NCBI GenBank assembly: GCA_013822425.1
Contig: PNKL01000001.1
Coordinates: 62,001 to 126,000 of the forward strand
Direction: 5' to 3'
Source of the DNA: Gemmatimonas sp.
GTDB taxonomy: Bacteria > Gemmatimonadota > Gemmatimonadetes > Gemmatimonadales > Gemmatimonadaceae
Length of the DNA stretch: 64,000 nt
Shown here: piece by piece, positions 30,182 to 38,143 of the stretch
Position numbering within the stretch: the first letter of the stretch is position 1
Layout of the letters: each line of letters begins with the position of its first letter
Notes under the pieces: generated by a model
Databases searched by the model: none
What the model saw: the letters and a program-made list of their open reading frames with translations, nothing else
What the model was told of the DNA's origin: nothing
Program-made: the position numbers and the translations under genes

Positions 30182-31222
30182 TCAGGTTGACGGGCGCGCT
30201 CGGCGACGCCAGTCGAGCCAGGTGTCGCCCAAGCCGAGCCCCACGAAGATCACGCCAGCGGCGCCGGCAAACAACACCGACACGCTGACCAGTACAACTG
30301 TCATCACCCGCCCGGGCGCCAGGAAGAACAGCGCCACGCCGGCCCCGCGGAGCGCGTAGAGCGCGCCGAAGAACACCAGCAGGTTGGCACCCAGGTCCTT
30401 GACGGAACCGAGGCCCGGCACCACGAGGAAGAGCAGTCCGCTCACCAGTCCCCAGATGAACTGGTCATCGAACCGGAACTCCCGCAAGCGCGCAAGCGGT
30501 GCGCCGATGCGGGCGCGCCCCACGCGGTGATACAGCGCCCAGGCAAGCCCGAGCGCGGCCAGCGTTTCCAGCAGCAGCAGGGCCGGGAAGAGCGCGGGCG
30601 ACCGTTCGGCGGCGCGCCGGATCGTCACGCGCTGCTCCTCCAGCGTCTTCTCGAACCAGGCGGCCGATTCGGCGTTGGCCGTCCGGAACTCCTGCCAGTC
30701 CTTCGTGGCCAGCCGAGCCTGCCAGTCGGCGTCAAACACGTCGGCGCGGCGCTGGACCTCGCGGGCCACCACTTGCTGCACACGGGCCGGACCTCCCGGC
30801 ACCGCGAACGACATCACACCACCGAGCACAAGCGCCACGCCCACCGTCGCCAGCGCCCGGGGCAGGAAGGGGCGTCCGGGCCAGAGCAACGCCCACGCGG
30901 CGAACGACACCGCCACCAGCACGCCCCACCCCCGCGCGAGCAGCGCATAGTCGCCCTGCGCCGCCCCTGCCACGACGATCCAGGCGGCGAACGCCGTCCA
31001 GAGCACGGCGAGGAAGAGCCGCCCCCCGGCCTTCCACCCCGCGAGCGCGCACGCAGCGACCGCGGGAACCAGCAGCAGCGCCGTTTCCGCCACCGGAAAG
31101 ATGACCGCGAACGGCGGCATCGCCGGCAGCAGCAGGAGCAGCGCGAGTCCGCCGATGACGTCCCGCCAGCCGCGCTCCCTGAAAACCGCCGGCGGCGTGG
31201 ACTCGACGACGACGTTGCTCAC
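30182..31222 (-). CDS. YybS-like (DUF2232) membrane protein
   Basis: 346 residues from GTG 31222. About eight hydrophobic segments are visible (for example GLALLLLLPAMPPFAVIFPV, ALLLVPAVAACALAGW, ATVGVALVLGGVMSFAV, FIWGLVSGLLFLVVPGLG, GANLLVFFGALYALRG, VMTVVLVSVSVLFAGAAGVIFVGL). The position between rpsR and rplI and the membrane layout match the DUF2232/YybS family found in many ribosomal S6-S18-L9 operons. Molecular function is not known. Confidence 0.75.
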   Translation of the reverse strand: MSNVVVESTPPAVFRERGWRDVIGGLALLLLLPAMPPFAVIFPVAETALLLVPAVAACALAGWKAGGRLFLAVLWTAFAAWIVVAGAAQGDYALLARGWGVLVAVSFAAWALLWPGRPFLPRALATVGVALVLGGVMSFAVPGGPARVQQVVAREVQRRADVFDADWQARLATKDWQEFRTANAESAAWFEKTLEEQRVTIRRAAERSPALFPALLLLETLAALGLAWALYHRVGRARIGAPLARLREFRFDDQFIWGLVSGLLFLVVPGLGSVKDLGANLLVFFGALYALRGAGVALFFLAPGRVMTVVLVSVSVLFAGAAGVIFVGLGLGDTWLDWRRRARPST

Positions 31223-31234
31223 GCGCGCATCACC

Positions 31235-31456
31235 TTACGGAGTCTGTCCGCGGGTGTATGGCAGCAGCGCCAGGTAGCGCGCCTTCTTGATCGCGCTCGC
31301 CAGCTGCCGCTGATGCCGCGCGCAGGTTCCGCTCAGGCGGCTCGGCAGGATCTTGCCGTTGTCGGTGACAAAGCGCGACAGGAATCGCTCGTCCTTGTAG
31401 TCCACGTGGCGGATGCGGAGCTCATCCATGGGGCACGTCTTTCTCTGGCGGCGCAT
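31235..31456 (-). CDS. rpsR: Ribosomal protein bS18
   Basis: 73 residues; the core [48 protein letters not shown] is diagnostic. It starts at ATG 31456, which overlaps the rpsF stop by one base (TAATG). It binds the small-subunit platform as a heterodimer with bS6. Confidence 0.95.
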   Translation of the reverse strand: MRRQRKTCPMDELRIRHVDYKDERFLSRFVTDNGKILPSRLSGTCARHQRQLASAIKKARYLALLPYTRGQTP

Positions 31457-31818
31457 TAGTCGTCGTCCTCGTCGTCGTCGTCGCGGGCCCGCTTGGCGGC
31501 GAGCTGCTCTTCGGTCATGGGCGGGGCGCCGAGCTCATGCTCATGGATCGAGATGAGGTAGCGGACCACGGCGTCGTCGAGCTTGAGCGAACGCTCGAAC
31601 TCGGGAAGCACCTTGCCGTCGGCCTTGAAGCGGGCGACGACGTAGTAGCCCGTCTCCCGCTTGCCGATCTTGTAGGCGAGCTGGCGACGTCCCCAGTGGT
31701 TGAGCGCAATCTCGCCGTCGGCGCTGAGGAGCGCGTGGTGCCTGGCGATCTTGTCGTTGATGGCGGCGTCTTCGAGCGTCGAGTCGAAGACGTACACCGC
31801 CTCGTATTCACGAGTCAC
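31456..31818 (-). CDS. rpsF: Ribosomal protein bS6
   Basis: 120 residues from GTG 31818 ([24 protein letters not shown]). A TTG three codons earlier is only one or two bases from the AGGAGG ribosome site, so the GTG, ten bases away, is preferred. GGRRQ-type strand text ([25 protein letters not shown]) and the acidic tail DDDDEDDD are typical of bS6. First gene of the operon, behind the promoter at 31917-31945 and a 5' hairpin. Confidence 0.95.
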   Translation of the reverse strand: MTREYEAVYVFDSTLEDAAINDKIARHHALLSADGEIALNHWGRRQLAYKIGKRETGYYVVARFKADGKVLPEFERSLKLDDAVVRYLISIHEHELGAPPMTEEQLAAKRARDDDDEDDD

Positions 31819-31847
31819 GGATGGCAATCCTCCTTTGGTCGTTCGCG

Positions 31848-31874
31848 CCTCCCGCGGGTTGCCGACGCGGGAGG
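31848..31874 (-). promoter_or_regulatory. Hairpin in the rpsF mRNA leader
   Basis: A perfect 9-bp stem CCTCCCGCG/CGCGGGAGG closes a 9-base loop (UCGGCAACC on the mRNA), about 14 bases upstream of the AGGAGG ribosome site of rpsF. bS6:bS18 binding leaders are known from many bacteria and place a CCG in a structured element just upstream of rpsF. The position fits; the identity as that regulatory element is an inference. Confidence 0.4.
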
Positions 31875-31916
31875 AGGCAGGGCGGCCTGGATGACCGCGT
31901 TGTGTGCAACCCTATC

Positions 31917-31945
31917 ATCATAGTCACGGCAAGCACTTGGGTCAA
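31917..31945 (-). promoter_or_regulatory. Promoter of the rpsF operon
   Basis: On the minus strand: -35 TTGACC (31945-31940), a 17-bp spacer and -10 TATGAT (31922-31917). Close to the sigma-70 consensus and oriented towards rpsF, ~100 bp upstream of its start. Confidence 0.7.
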
Positions 31946-32005
31946 CACTCCGCCTCGGTCGGAGCAGCCTCCCCGCGCGCGCTGCGGTCGCCTTATGTTA
32001 GAAGC

Positions 32006-32305
32006 ATGACGTCCCCTGCTTCCCTCGACGACGTGATTGTCGTCTCCACCGACCAGGTGTCGGCCGATCTCTCGGGCGAGACCATCATTCTTGGCATGCG
32101 CGAGGGGGCGTACTTCGGGGTCAGCTCCGCCGGCTCGCGCATCTGGTCGCTGCTGCAACAGCCCCGCCGACTGGGCGACGTGGTATCCATCCTCACGTCG
32201 GAGTACGAGGTGGACGCCCGGCAGTGCGCGACCGACGTGCTGGCGTTCGTTGACGACCTGCTCTCCCGTGGCCTCGTGAGCCGTGACGGGCCGTCGGCTG
32301 GCTAG
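32006..32305 (+). CDS. PqqD-family RiPP recognition protein (lasso B1)
   Basis: 99 residues from ATG 32006 (MTSPASLDDVIVVSTDQVSADLSGETIILGMREGAYFGVSSAGSRIWSLLQQPRRLGDVVSILTSEYEVDARQCATDVLAFVDDLLSRGLV). The strand pattern V-S-A-D-L-S-G-E-T-I-I-L, then G-x-Y-F-G-x-x-x-x-G-S-R-I-W, is that of the PqqD/RRE fold that binds RiPP leader peptides. It starts a plus-strand run whose next gene, the B2 peptidase, overlaps it by 23 bp. Expected role: present the leader of the precursor at 34020 to the B2 protease and the cyclase. Confidence 0.9.
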   Translation: MTSPASLDDVIVVSTDQVSADLSGETIILGMREGAYFGVSSAGSRIWSLLQQPRRLGDVVSILTSEYEVDARQCATDVLAFVDDLLSRGLVSRDGPSAG

Positions 32306-32771
32306 TTTCCTGCGGCTGCCGGTGTCGGAGCGCCGTCTTGCCACACGGGCCCTTGCCACGCTGGCCGCGGTGCGGCTCGCGCTTTTCCTGATGCCATTTC
32401 GTCGCGTGCGAGCGGGAGTGGACCGCTGGTCAGGCGGCGGTGTGACCCCGACGCCCGACGTCGCCACGGCCAAGGCCGTGAAGCGCGCCGTCGAGCGTGC
32501 CGCGCGTACCCTGCCGGGGAGTGCCTGCCTCGCGCTGGCGCTGACGGCGGAGGTCCTGCTGCGTCGCGCCGGCCAATCAGTGGAGGTGTTGATCGGCGTC
32601 GCTCCGGGCGCGGCGGCGGCGGACAATGGGACCGCGAGCCCTGCGCCCAGCGCACTCGACGCCCACGCGTGGGTGCGCTGTGCCGGCGTGGTGGTGACGG
32701 GCGAACGGGCGGACCTCGCGGCGTATCGCACGCTCGCGGTGTTCGGCGCCGATCGGCCCGCGGGGTCGTAG
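32283..32771 (+). CDS. Transglutaminase-like leader peptidase (lasso B2)
   Basis: 162 residues from GTG 32283. The C-terminal cysteine-protease-like core holds Cys82 in the run GSACLALALTAEVLLRRAG and His128 in LDAHAWVRCAGVVVTGE. This is the Cys-His pattern of the lasso peptide biosynthesis B2 (transglutaminase-like) family; the acidic third residue is not certain. The N-terminal segment (ATRALATLAAVRLALFLMPFR) is the usual hydrophobic helix. It should cut the precursor after the leader, two residues beyond the conserved Thr. Translation overlaps B1 and ends one base before the methyltransferase start. Confidence 0.88.
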   Translation: MTGRRLASFLRLPVSERRLATRALATLAAVRLALFLMPFRRVRAGVDRWSGGGVTPTPDVATAKAVKRAVERAARTLPGSACLALALTAEVLLRRAGQSVEVLIGVAPGAAAADNGTASPAPSALDAHAWVRCAGVVVTGERADLAAYRTLAVFGADRPAGS

Positions 32772-32772
32772 C

Positions 32773-33936
32773 GTGACGTACTCGCTTGAAGACTACGTGG
32801 CGATGATCGCCGACCCGCACCGCACGGAGCCGTACGTGCGGGCGATGCGGCGCCTGGTGGCGCCCGACTCCGTCGTCCTCGACCTCGGCGCCGGCTTCGG
32901 CTACTTCGCGGTACTCGCGGCGACGCTGGGCGCACGGCACGTGTACGCTATCGAGACCAACGACGCCGTCGCGCTGGGTCCGGCGCTGGCACGCGCCAAC
33001 GGCGTGGCCGACCGCATCACGTTCTTCCACGGCGATTCCCGGCGGGTGGAGCTTCCGGAGCGCGCGACCGTCCTCGTGGAGGACGTTCGCGGCGTCCTGC
33101 CACTGCACGGGGCGCGGTTCCAGTTGCTGGCCGACGCGCGCGAGCGGCTGCTGACGCCGGATGCACAGCACGTGGCGCTGCGCGATCATTTGTGGGCCGC
33201 CCCGGCCAGGCATCCGGCCAAGGCAAGGCGAGGGCTCCAGGTCGTCGGCTCCGTGCTGCACGGCGTGGACCTGGGCGCGGTGCAGCCGCGCCTCGCGGAC
33301 GGCTGGACGCGTATATCGCCTCGCGCCGACGATTTGATTGGGCCCGAACGCCAGCTCGGCACGCTCGAATTGGCTGCGCTTGTGGATTCCCGCTTCGAGG
33401 GAACAGCGTCCTGGACGCTGCCGCACGACCTTGCGGTTGACGGCTTCGCTGTCTGGTTCGAATCGGAGCTCTGGGGCGGCGAGCGTTTCACTGCGAAGCC
33501 CGGACTCGAGCAGACCGTGCACGGCTGCCTCTACCTGCCGCTTCGGGCGCCGCTGCAGGTGCGGGCGGGGCGCGAGTTCGGACTCCGTTTCTGCGGGATT
33601 CCGGTTGACTCGGACTACACGTGGGCGTGGGAGTGCCAGTTTCGCGACGCCAGTGGCGGCCTGGTCGCGCTTCCGCGGCAGTCCACGGTCTCGACCCTGG
33701 TGCGCACGGCGGCGCGGCTGAGGGCCATGTCGGAGGAGCACCGCCCAACGCTCGGGCTCGAGGGCCGGCGCTGGAAGGCCGCCCTTTCGCTCGCGGAATC
33801 GGGGCTCTCGTCGGGGGAGATCGCGGCCGCGCTTTCGGGGGAGACTTCCAATCGCTTTCGGACGCCGCGCGAGGCGTTCGACTGGCTACAACGTGTGGTT
33901 GCAGCGCTCGAATCGAGTGAGGCTGTCAGGCTTTAG
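32773..33936 (+). CDS. PRMT-like SAM methyltransferase in the lasso cluster
   Basis: 387 residues from GTG 32773. The SAM site is clear: motif I VLDLGAGFGYFAVLAATLGA, acidic post-I IETND, motif II in ERATVLVEDVRGVLPLHG. The order and the acidic loop resemble protein-arginine-methyltransferase-like enzymes. The C-terminal ~200 residues include a beta-barrel-like part (FTAKPGLEQTVHGCLYLPLRAPLQVRAGREFGLRFCG) and an Arg-rich helical end. It lies between B2 and the precursor, so it is likely a tailoring enzyme of the peptide. Methyltransferase: well supported. Arginine target: inference. It ends 83 bp before the precursor. Confidence 0.75.
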   Translation: MTYSLEDYVAMIADPHRTEPYVRAMRRLVAPDSVVLDLGAGFGYFAVLAATLGARHVYAIETNDAVALGPALARANGVADRITFFHGDSRRVELPERATVLVEDVRGVLPLHGARFQLLADARERLLTPDAQHVALRDHLWAAPARHPAKARRGLQVVGSVLHGVDLGAVQPRLADGWTRISPRADDLIGPERQLGTLELAALVDSRFEGTASWTLPHDLAVDGFAVWFESELWGGERFTAKPGLEQTVHGCLYLPLRAPLQVRAGREFGLRFCGIPVDSDYTWAWECQFRDASGGLVALPRQSTVSTLVRTAARLRAMSEEHRPTLGLEGRRWKAALSLAESGLSSGEIAAALSGETSNRFRTPREAFDWLQRVVAALESSEAVRL

Positions 33937-33949
33937 CCGACAAAAGGTG

Positions 33950-33978
33950 TTGATCCGGGGGTTCGACGTCAGTATATT
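33950..33978 (+). promoter_or_regulatory. Promoter in front of the RiPP precursor
   Basis: -35 TTGATC (33950-33955), a 17-bp spacer and -10 TATATT (33973-33978), 41 bp before the precursor start and just after the methyltransferase stop. It is AT-rich against a very GC-rich background. It would give the precursor its own strong transcription, separate from B1-B2-methyltransferase. Confidence 0.6.
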
Positions 33979-34019
33979 GCGTCCTAAGGCAGCATTCCTC
34001 CATCAGAGGCTGGGTTCTC

Positions 34020-34193
34020 ATGGATCGTCCCGTGCAAGCACCCTCGAGTGGTGTCGCCACTCCGTCGACCCGGGGCCGTGCGCCGTGGTCGGCTCCGCGC
34101 TTGCTGCGCATGGGCTCGGTGGCCGCACTGACCAGCAAGGTTGACAACGCGGGCAAGAACGACGGCGGTGCCTTTCCGAAGCGCCGTACCTGA
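34020..34193 (+). CDS. Lasso-type RiPP precursor peptide
   Basis: 57 residues from ATG 34020 (GAGG ten bases upstream). It contains the lasso leader signature W-x-x-P-x-L-x-x-x-G-x-x-x-x-L-T as WSAPRLLRMGSVAALT (residues 23-38), with Trp in place of the usual Tyr. The invariant Thr38 sits at leader position -2, so the predicted cut is after Ser39 and the core is KVDNAGKNDGGAFPKRRT. Asp48 is core residue 9, allowing a 9-residue macrolactam ring with the Lys1 amine; the tail GGAFPKRRT has bulky Phe, Lys and Arg that could act as plugs. A core starting with Lys is unusual. It is flanked by B1, B2, cyclase, kinase and exporter genes. The leader match is seen; ring and cut site are predictions. 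Confidence 0.85.
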   Translation: MDRPVQAPSSGVATPSTRGRAPWSAPRLLRMGSVAALTSKVDNAGKNDGGAFPKRRT

Positions 34194-34233
34194 GCGGCCG
34201 AGGATTCCGCGGTTTCTCCCCTGAGTCGGCTGC

Positions 34234-35997
34234 GTGCTCGGCTTCGGCGCGCTCGTTGACTTGTCGCTCGCACCGCTGGCGCCCGATGCCGCTGACCGGC
34301 TCGCTCGGCCGCTCGCTGGGATTGCCGGCGCCGTAATCACCCGGCACGCGGGCGATATGTGCGTGGCGCAGGCGGCCGACGCGCGTCCGCAACCCTACGA
34401 CGACGACCTGCCGTATCGCGATGCCGATCTCGTCGTCGCGGGCGTCCTGCGTCTCGACGCGCAGGCGCGGCTGCGCGACGCGCTGGCGCCGGGCGCGCCC
34501 GACGCGCTGGCGGGCGCGTCAGACGCCCGGCTCGTCGCCCTCGCGTTTCGACGCTGGCACGACCGTCTCGCCGAGCATCTGCTGGGTGACTACGCGTTTG
34601 TCGTGTGGCACCGCGCCAGCGGGCAACTGGTCGCGGCGCGCGATCCCCTGGGCAACCGCCAGTTGTTCTGGGCGCGATCGGGGTCGCTGGTCGCCTTCGG
34701 AAGCTCCGTCGAGCTCGTGCGCGCGCTGCCAGGAGTGGCGGGCGCCCTCGACGAGGTCTCGATTGCCAGTATCCTGCGCGAGGGCTGGATTGAGCGCGCC
34801 GAGGGCACGGCGCTGCGCGACGTGCATCGCGTGCCGGCCGCGCACACGCTGTGCCTCGCGCGCGATGCGGCGCCGGTCCTTCGCCGTCACTGGGAGTTTC
34901 CGGATCCACCGCCCCTGCGTTTCGCGCGAGAGGACGATTACGCCCTTCGATTCAACGAGGTACTCGACGAGGTGGTCGCCGACCGCCTGCGCGGCGGCGG
35001 CGCCACGGTTTTGCTGAGTGGCGGCATGGACTCGTCGTCGCTCGCGGTCGCGGCGCGCCGGGCCGCCCCGGAGTCGCCGCTCTGCGCGCTTACGATGGTG
35101 AACCCGACCTTGGCGCCGAGCGACGATGATCACCTGTCGCACGAGATCGCCCGACGGCTGGGGATCGAGCGCGAGACCTGCGACCTCGAGCACGTGATAC
35201 CGCTCAGCTACCTCCAGGACCTGCCGTCGCTGCCGGCCCAGCCGCTCGACGAACCCGATCTCGCCGCGCTGCGCCTGCAGACGGCAGCAGCGGCGCGGCA
35301 AGCGCCCCTGGCATTCTTTGGCGAGGACGGTGACATGCTGCTGCACGCCCCCACGCTGCTGGGACAGTTGCGCACGCAGTCGCCAGTGGAGGTGGCCCGC
35401 GCGTGGCTGGCGTATCGGCGGCGGGCAGGGCATTGGCCGTGGATCGGGCTCGACTGGCGGCGGCGACTGCGACGGCGCAGCGGTGACGCGCCGGTGCGGG
35501 CTTGGTGGGTAAGCAGTCCCGCCGACGAGCGCCGGCCTCGCGGCGCGCACCGCGTGCGTCCGCAGGCGGTGCGCGCGCTCACGTCTCCCCAATGGGATGC
35601 GCTGTTCGAGACGCTCGAGCCCGCCACGACGCGCTCAGCCGTGCTGTACACGTTCCCGTTCACCGATCCACGGCTGCTGGAGGTCGCCTTCGCCATTCCG
35701 CCGGTGCCATGGTGCCAGGAGAAGACGCTGCTTCGGCGGGCCATGCGCGACGCGCTGCCGCCGGCAGTGCTCGCTCGGCCAAAGACCCCGCAGGCCGGGT
35801 TCCTCGAGGCGCGTGTGGCCCAGTGGCGCGCGGCGGGCCTGGCCGACACGCCGATCTCGCCGCGCGTCGCACCATGGGTGGACGTGGACGCCGTCCGAAG
35901 GGTGCTGCGCGAGGGCGCGCCGTACGATGTGCTCGATGCGTGGCGCGTGCTGCAGGTGGATGCCTGGCTGGCGCGCGAAGAGACCCCGCGTGCCTGA
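34234..35997 (+). CDS. Asparagine-synthetase-like lasso macrolactam synthetase (C)
   Basis: 587 residues from GTG 34234. The N-terminal glutaminase-like half (LLGDYAFVVWHRASGQLVAARDPLGNRQLFWARSGSLVAFGSSVELVRAL) has no N-terminal Cys2, so it cannot release ammonia from glutamine, as in lasso cyclases. The ATP-pyrophosphatase half has the PP-loop LLSGGMDSSSLA (residues ~260-271) and later FGEDGDMLL and PFTDPRLLEVAFAIP, as in AsnB. Expected reaction: adenylate the Asp9 side chain of the core and join it to the N-terminal amine. It starts 40 bp after the precursor stop and overlaps the kinase gene by 8 bp. Confidence 0.88.
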   Translation: MLGFGALVDLSLAPLAPDAADRLARPLAGIAGAVITRHAGDMCVAQAADARPQPYDDDLPYRDADLVVAGVLRLDAQARLRDALAPGAPDALAGASDARLVALAFRRWHDRLAEHLLGDYAFVVWHRASGQLVAARDPLGNRQLFWARSGSLVAFGSSVELVRALPGVAGALDEVSIASILREGWIERAEGTALRDVHRVPAAHTLCLARDAAPVLRRHWEFPDPPPLRFAREDDYALRFNEVLDEVVADRLRGGGATVLLSGGMDSSSLAVAARRAAPESPLCALTMVNPTLAPSDDDHLSHEIARRLGIERETCDLEHVIPLSYLQDLPSLPAQPLDEPDLAALRLQTAAAARQAPLAFFGEDGDMLLHAPTLLGQLRTQSPVEVARAWLAYRRRAGHWPWIGLDWRRRLRRRSGDAPVRAWWVSSPADERRPRGAHRVRPQAVRALTSPQWDALFETLEPATTRSAVLYTFPFTDPRLLEVAFAIPPVPWCQEKTLLRRAMRDALPPAVLARPKTPQAGFLEARVAQWRAAGLADTPISPRVAPWVDVDAVRRVLREGAPYDVLDAWRVLQVDAWLAREETPRA

Positions 35998-36946
35998 CTA
36001 TTCGCTGTACGGGTTGGTGGTTCGCAGCGCGCGACCCCTTGATGGGCTGGAGGCCGCCCCGCCCGGTGCGCCCATTGACGTCGAGATCGCTATGGGCGCC
36101 TCGGGGGAGCGTGCCACGGCCTGGGCGTCGTGTGCACCGTATTTCATAGGGCCATCAGAGGCGGGCGGGACGCCCTCACTGCTTGTCCAGCACGATCTCG
36201 CGCGAGGGTACAGGTTCGAGTATGCCGACGGCACGCAGTTCGTCATGGACCCTGGCGCGTCGTCCATCGCCTGCTGGTGGTCCGACGCCTCGACGCTCGA
36301 GGACACCGCGACCTACCTGCTGGGGCCCGTGCTCGGGTTTGCGCTGCGGCTACGCGGTGTGCTCGCGTTGCACGCGAGCGCGGTGCTCATTGACGGGCGC
36401 GCCATCGCGCTGGTCGGCCCGAGCGGGGCGGGGAAGAGCACGACGGCGGCGGCGTTCGCCGCCGCGGGATTCCCCGTGCTCACCGACGACGTGCTTGCGG
36501 TGCGAATGGATGGCGCTGCGGCGCTCGCCTTTCCCTCCTATCGCCTGCTCCGCCTGTGGGATGCGTCGGAGCAGCTGCTCTTTGGGACGGTCGGCCAACT
36601 GCCGCTGCTGACCCCCACGTGGGAGAAGCGGGCGCTTCCGCTCGGCAGGGACTACCCGTTTCATGCGGCGCCGGCGCCGCTCGGCGCGCTGTTCGTGCTC
36701 GGGGAGCGGCAGTCGGATGCGCATGCGCCCTTCATCGAGACGCTCCCGGCCGGCGACGCCTTCATCGCACTCGTGGCGAACAGCTACGCGAACTATCTTC
36801 TGGATGACGCGATGCGCGCCGCGGAGATGCGGGCGCTCGAGCCCCTGGTGCGCAGCCAGCACGTACACCGTCTCGTGCCGCACCGCGATCCGGCGCGGCT
36901 CGGCGCGCTGGTACAGGTGGTCTGCGCGGCGGCGCGCGACCGCTGA
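35990..36946 (+). CDS. HPr-kinase-like lasso peptide kinase
   Basis: 318 residues from GTG 35990. The P-loop GPSGAGKSTTAAAFAAAGFPVLTDD (Walker A residues 143-151) followed by an acidic pair matches the HprK-type C-terminal kinase fold. ALHASAVLIDGRAIALVGP just before it is the usual strand and His/Ser region of this family. In known lasso systems (paeninodin type) such kinases phosphorylate the C-terminal hydroxyl residue of the precursor; here that residue is Thr57. It lacks the N-terminal half of real HPr kinases. Kinase assignment is strong, the target is inferred. Confidence 0.85.
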   Translation: MPDYSLYGLVVRSARPLDGLEAAPPGAPIDVEIAMGASGERATAWASCAPYFIGPSEAGGTPSLLVQHDLARGYRFEYADGTQFVMDPGASSIACWWSDASTLEDTATYLLGPVLGFALRLRGVLALHASAVLIDGRAIALVGPSGAGKSTTAAAFAAAGFPVLTDDVLAVRMDGAAALAFPSYRLLRLWDASEQLLFGTVGQLPLLTPTWEKRALPLGRDYPFHAAPAPLGALFVLGERQSDAHAPFIETLPAGDAFIALVANSYANYLLDDAMRAAEMRALEPLVRSQHVHRLVPHRDPARLGALVQVVCAAARDR

Positions 36947-36991
36947 CCCCCCTGCGGGGCCGCTCGCCGGCGCGCATCTTGGAGGCATCGC

Positions 36992-38143
36992 ATGACAACG
37001 CGCGTCTCCCCCGAGTTGCAGTTCGTGCTGGCCGCCGTGCGCCGTGACGCGGCGGCCGCCGAGGCGCGCGTGCGCGCGGCCGGTGCGGTGTCCGACTGGG
37101 ACGCCGTGGTGTCGCTCGCCGAACGACGCGAAGCGGAGTGGTGGGTGTGGCGCGCACTCCCCGCCGCGGGCGTGCCCGAGGCCGCGCGCGATCAACTCGG
37201 CGCGGCCGTGCGCGCGCTGGCGCGGCAGTCGCTGGCGGGCGTGCGCGAACTGCTGGCGCTCGTGCGTGCGCTCGAGGACGCCGGGGTTACGGTGGTGGCG
37301 TACAAGGGACCCGCGCTGGCCGCCGACGTGCACGGCGACGTCGGCGCGCGGAGATTCACGGACCTCGACCTGCTGGTGTCGGAGCGCGACCGTGCGCGGG
37401 CGCGCGCGGCGCTGCGGGCCATCGGGTACTCGTCGCCCGGCGGTTACAGCGAGCGCGAGGAGCGGTTTTTCTCGGCGTGGGAAGGCGTGCTGCATTTCTC
37501 GGCCGAGCACGCCTTGCTCCCCGTCGAGCTGCACTGGAGGGTCCAGGCGCCGCGTTACGGCGCGCCGCAGGATCCTGCGTCCATCCTGGAATCGGCGCGG
37601 CGCTGCGACCTTGGCGCTGGATCGGTGCTCGTGCCGGCGATGGAAACGCAAGCGGTGCTGCTCGCGCTGCACGGCGTCAAGCACGCATGGACGAGCATGC
37701 TGTGGGTCACGGACTTCGCGCGCGCCGTGGATCGCGACGGGTTCGACTGGGTGCGATTCGAGGCGGAGACGGCGCGGTGGGGCGTGCGGCGCGCCGTGCA
37801 TGACGCGCTGCTGGTGGCGCACGACCTGTTGTCCCTCGCGGTGCCCGACCACTGGCTGGCGCGCGCCCGCGCCGACGCCGCGGCCGCGCGACTGGCCGCG
37901 GACGCCGTGCGCGGCCTGGTGAGCGATGCCGATTCACCCAACGCGGGCCGCGAGTCCACGGCGCGCTACGACCTGCAGTGGCTGGGAAGCACCAGGGCGC
38001 GGCTCCGCTACCTCGCCTTGGCGGCGGCTCTGCCGACGCCCCAGGAACGCGCGGCGGTGCGGCTCCCGGACGTGCTGCTGCCGCTGGCCTATCTCGTGCG
38101 CGCGTGGCGCCTGTTGCGGCATGTGCTGGCGAGGAACGCGTGA
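36992..38143 (+). CDS. Family-5 nucleotidyltransferase-like protein
   Basis: 383 residues from ATG 36992 with a strong ribosome site (GGAGG six bases upstream). VVAYKGPALAADVHGDVGARRFTDLDLLV (residues ~101-129) holds the KGPAL and D-x-D (Asp124/Asp126) elements of the NTP_transf_5 (PF14907) nucleotidyltransferases. VELHWRV and ALHGVKHAWTSMLWVTDFARAV are further family text. Such proteins accompany HprK-type kinases in several lasso clusters and may extend the phosphate on the peptide. Reaction here unproven. The stop overlaps the exporter start (GTGA). Confidence 0.8.
   Translation: MTTRVSPELQFVLAAVRRDAAAAEARVRAAGAVSDWDAVVSLAERREAEWWVWRALPAAGVPEAARDQLGAAVRALARQSLAGVRELLALVRALEDAGVTVVAYKGPALAADVHGDVGARRFTDLDLLVSERDRARARAALRAIGYSSPGGYSEREERFFSAWEGVLHFSAEHALLPVELHWRVQAPRYGAPQDPASILESARRCDLGAGSVLVPAMETQAVLLALHGVKHAWTSMLWVTDFARAVDRDGFDWVRFEAETARWGVRRAVHDALLVAHDLLSLAVPDHWLARARADAAAARLAADAVRGLVSDADSPNAGRESTARYDLQWLGSTRARLRYLALAAALPTPQERAAVRLPDVLLPLAYLVRAWRLLRHVLARNA

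Noticed and set aside
34193-34233. Attenuator between the precursor and the cyclase
   Set aside because: GCCGA/TCGGC complementarity is only five bases over a 30-base loop, too weak to support.
34234-35997. True asparagine synthetase
   Set aside because: No N-terminal catalytic Cys, and the neighbours are RiPP genes.
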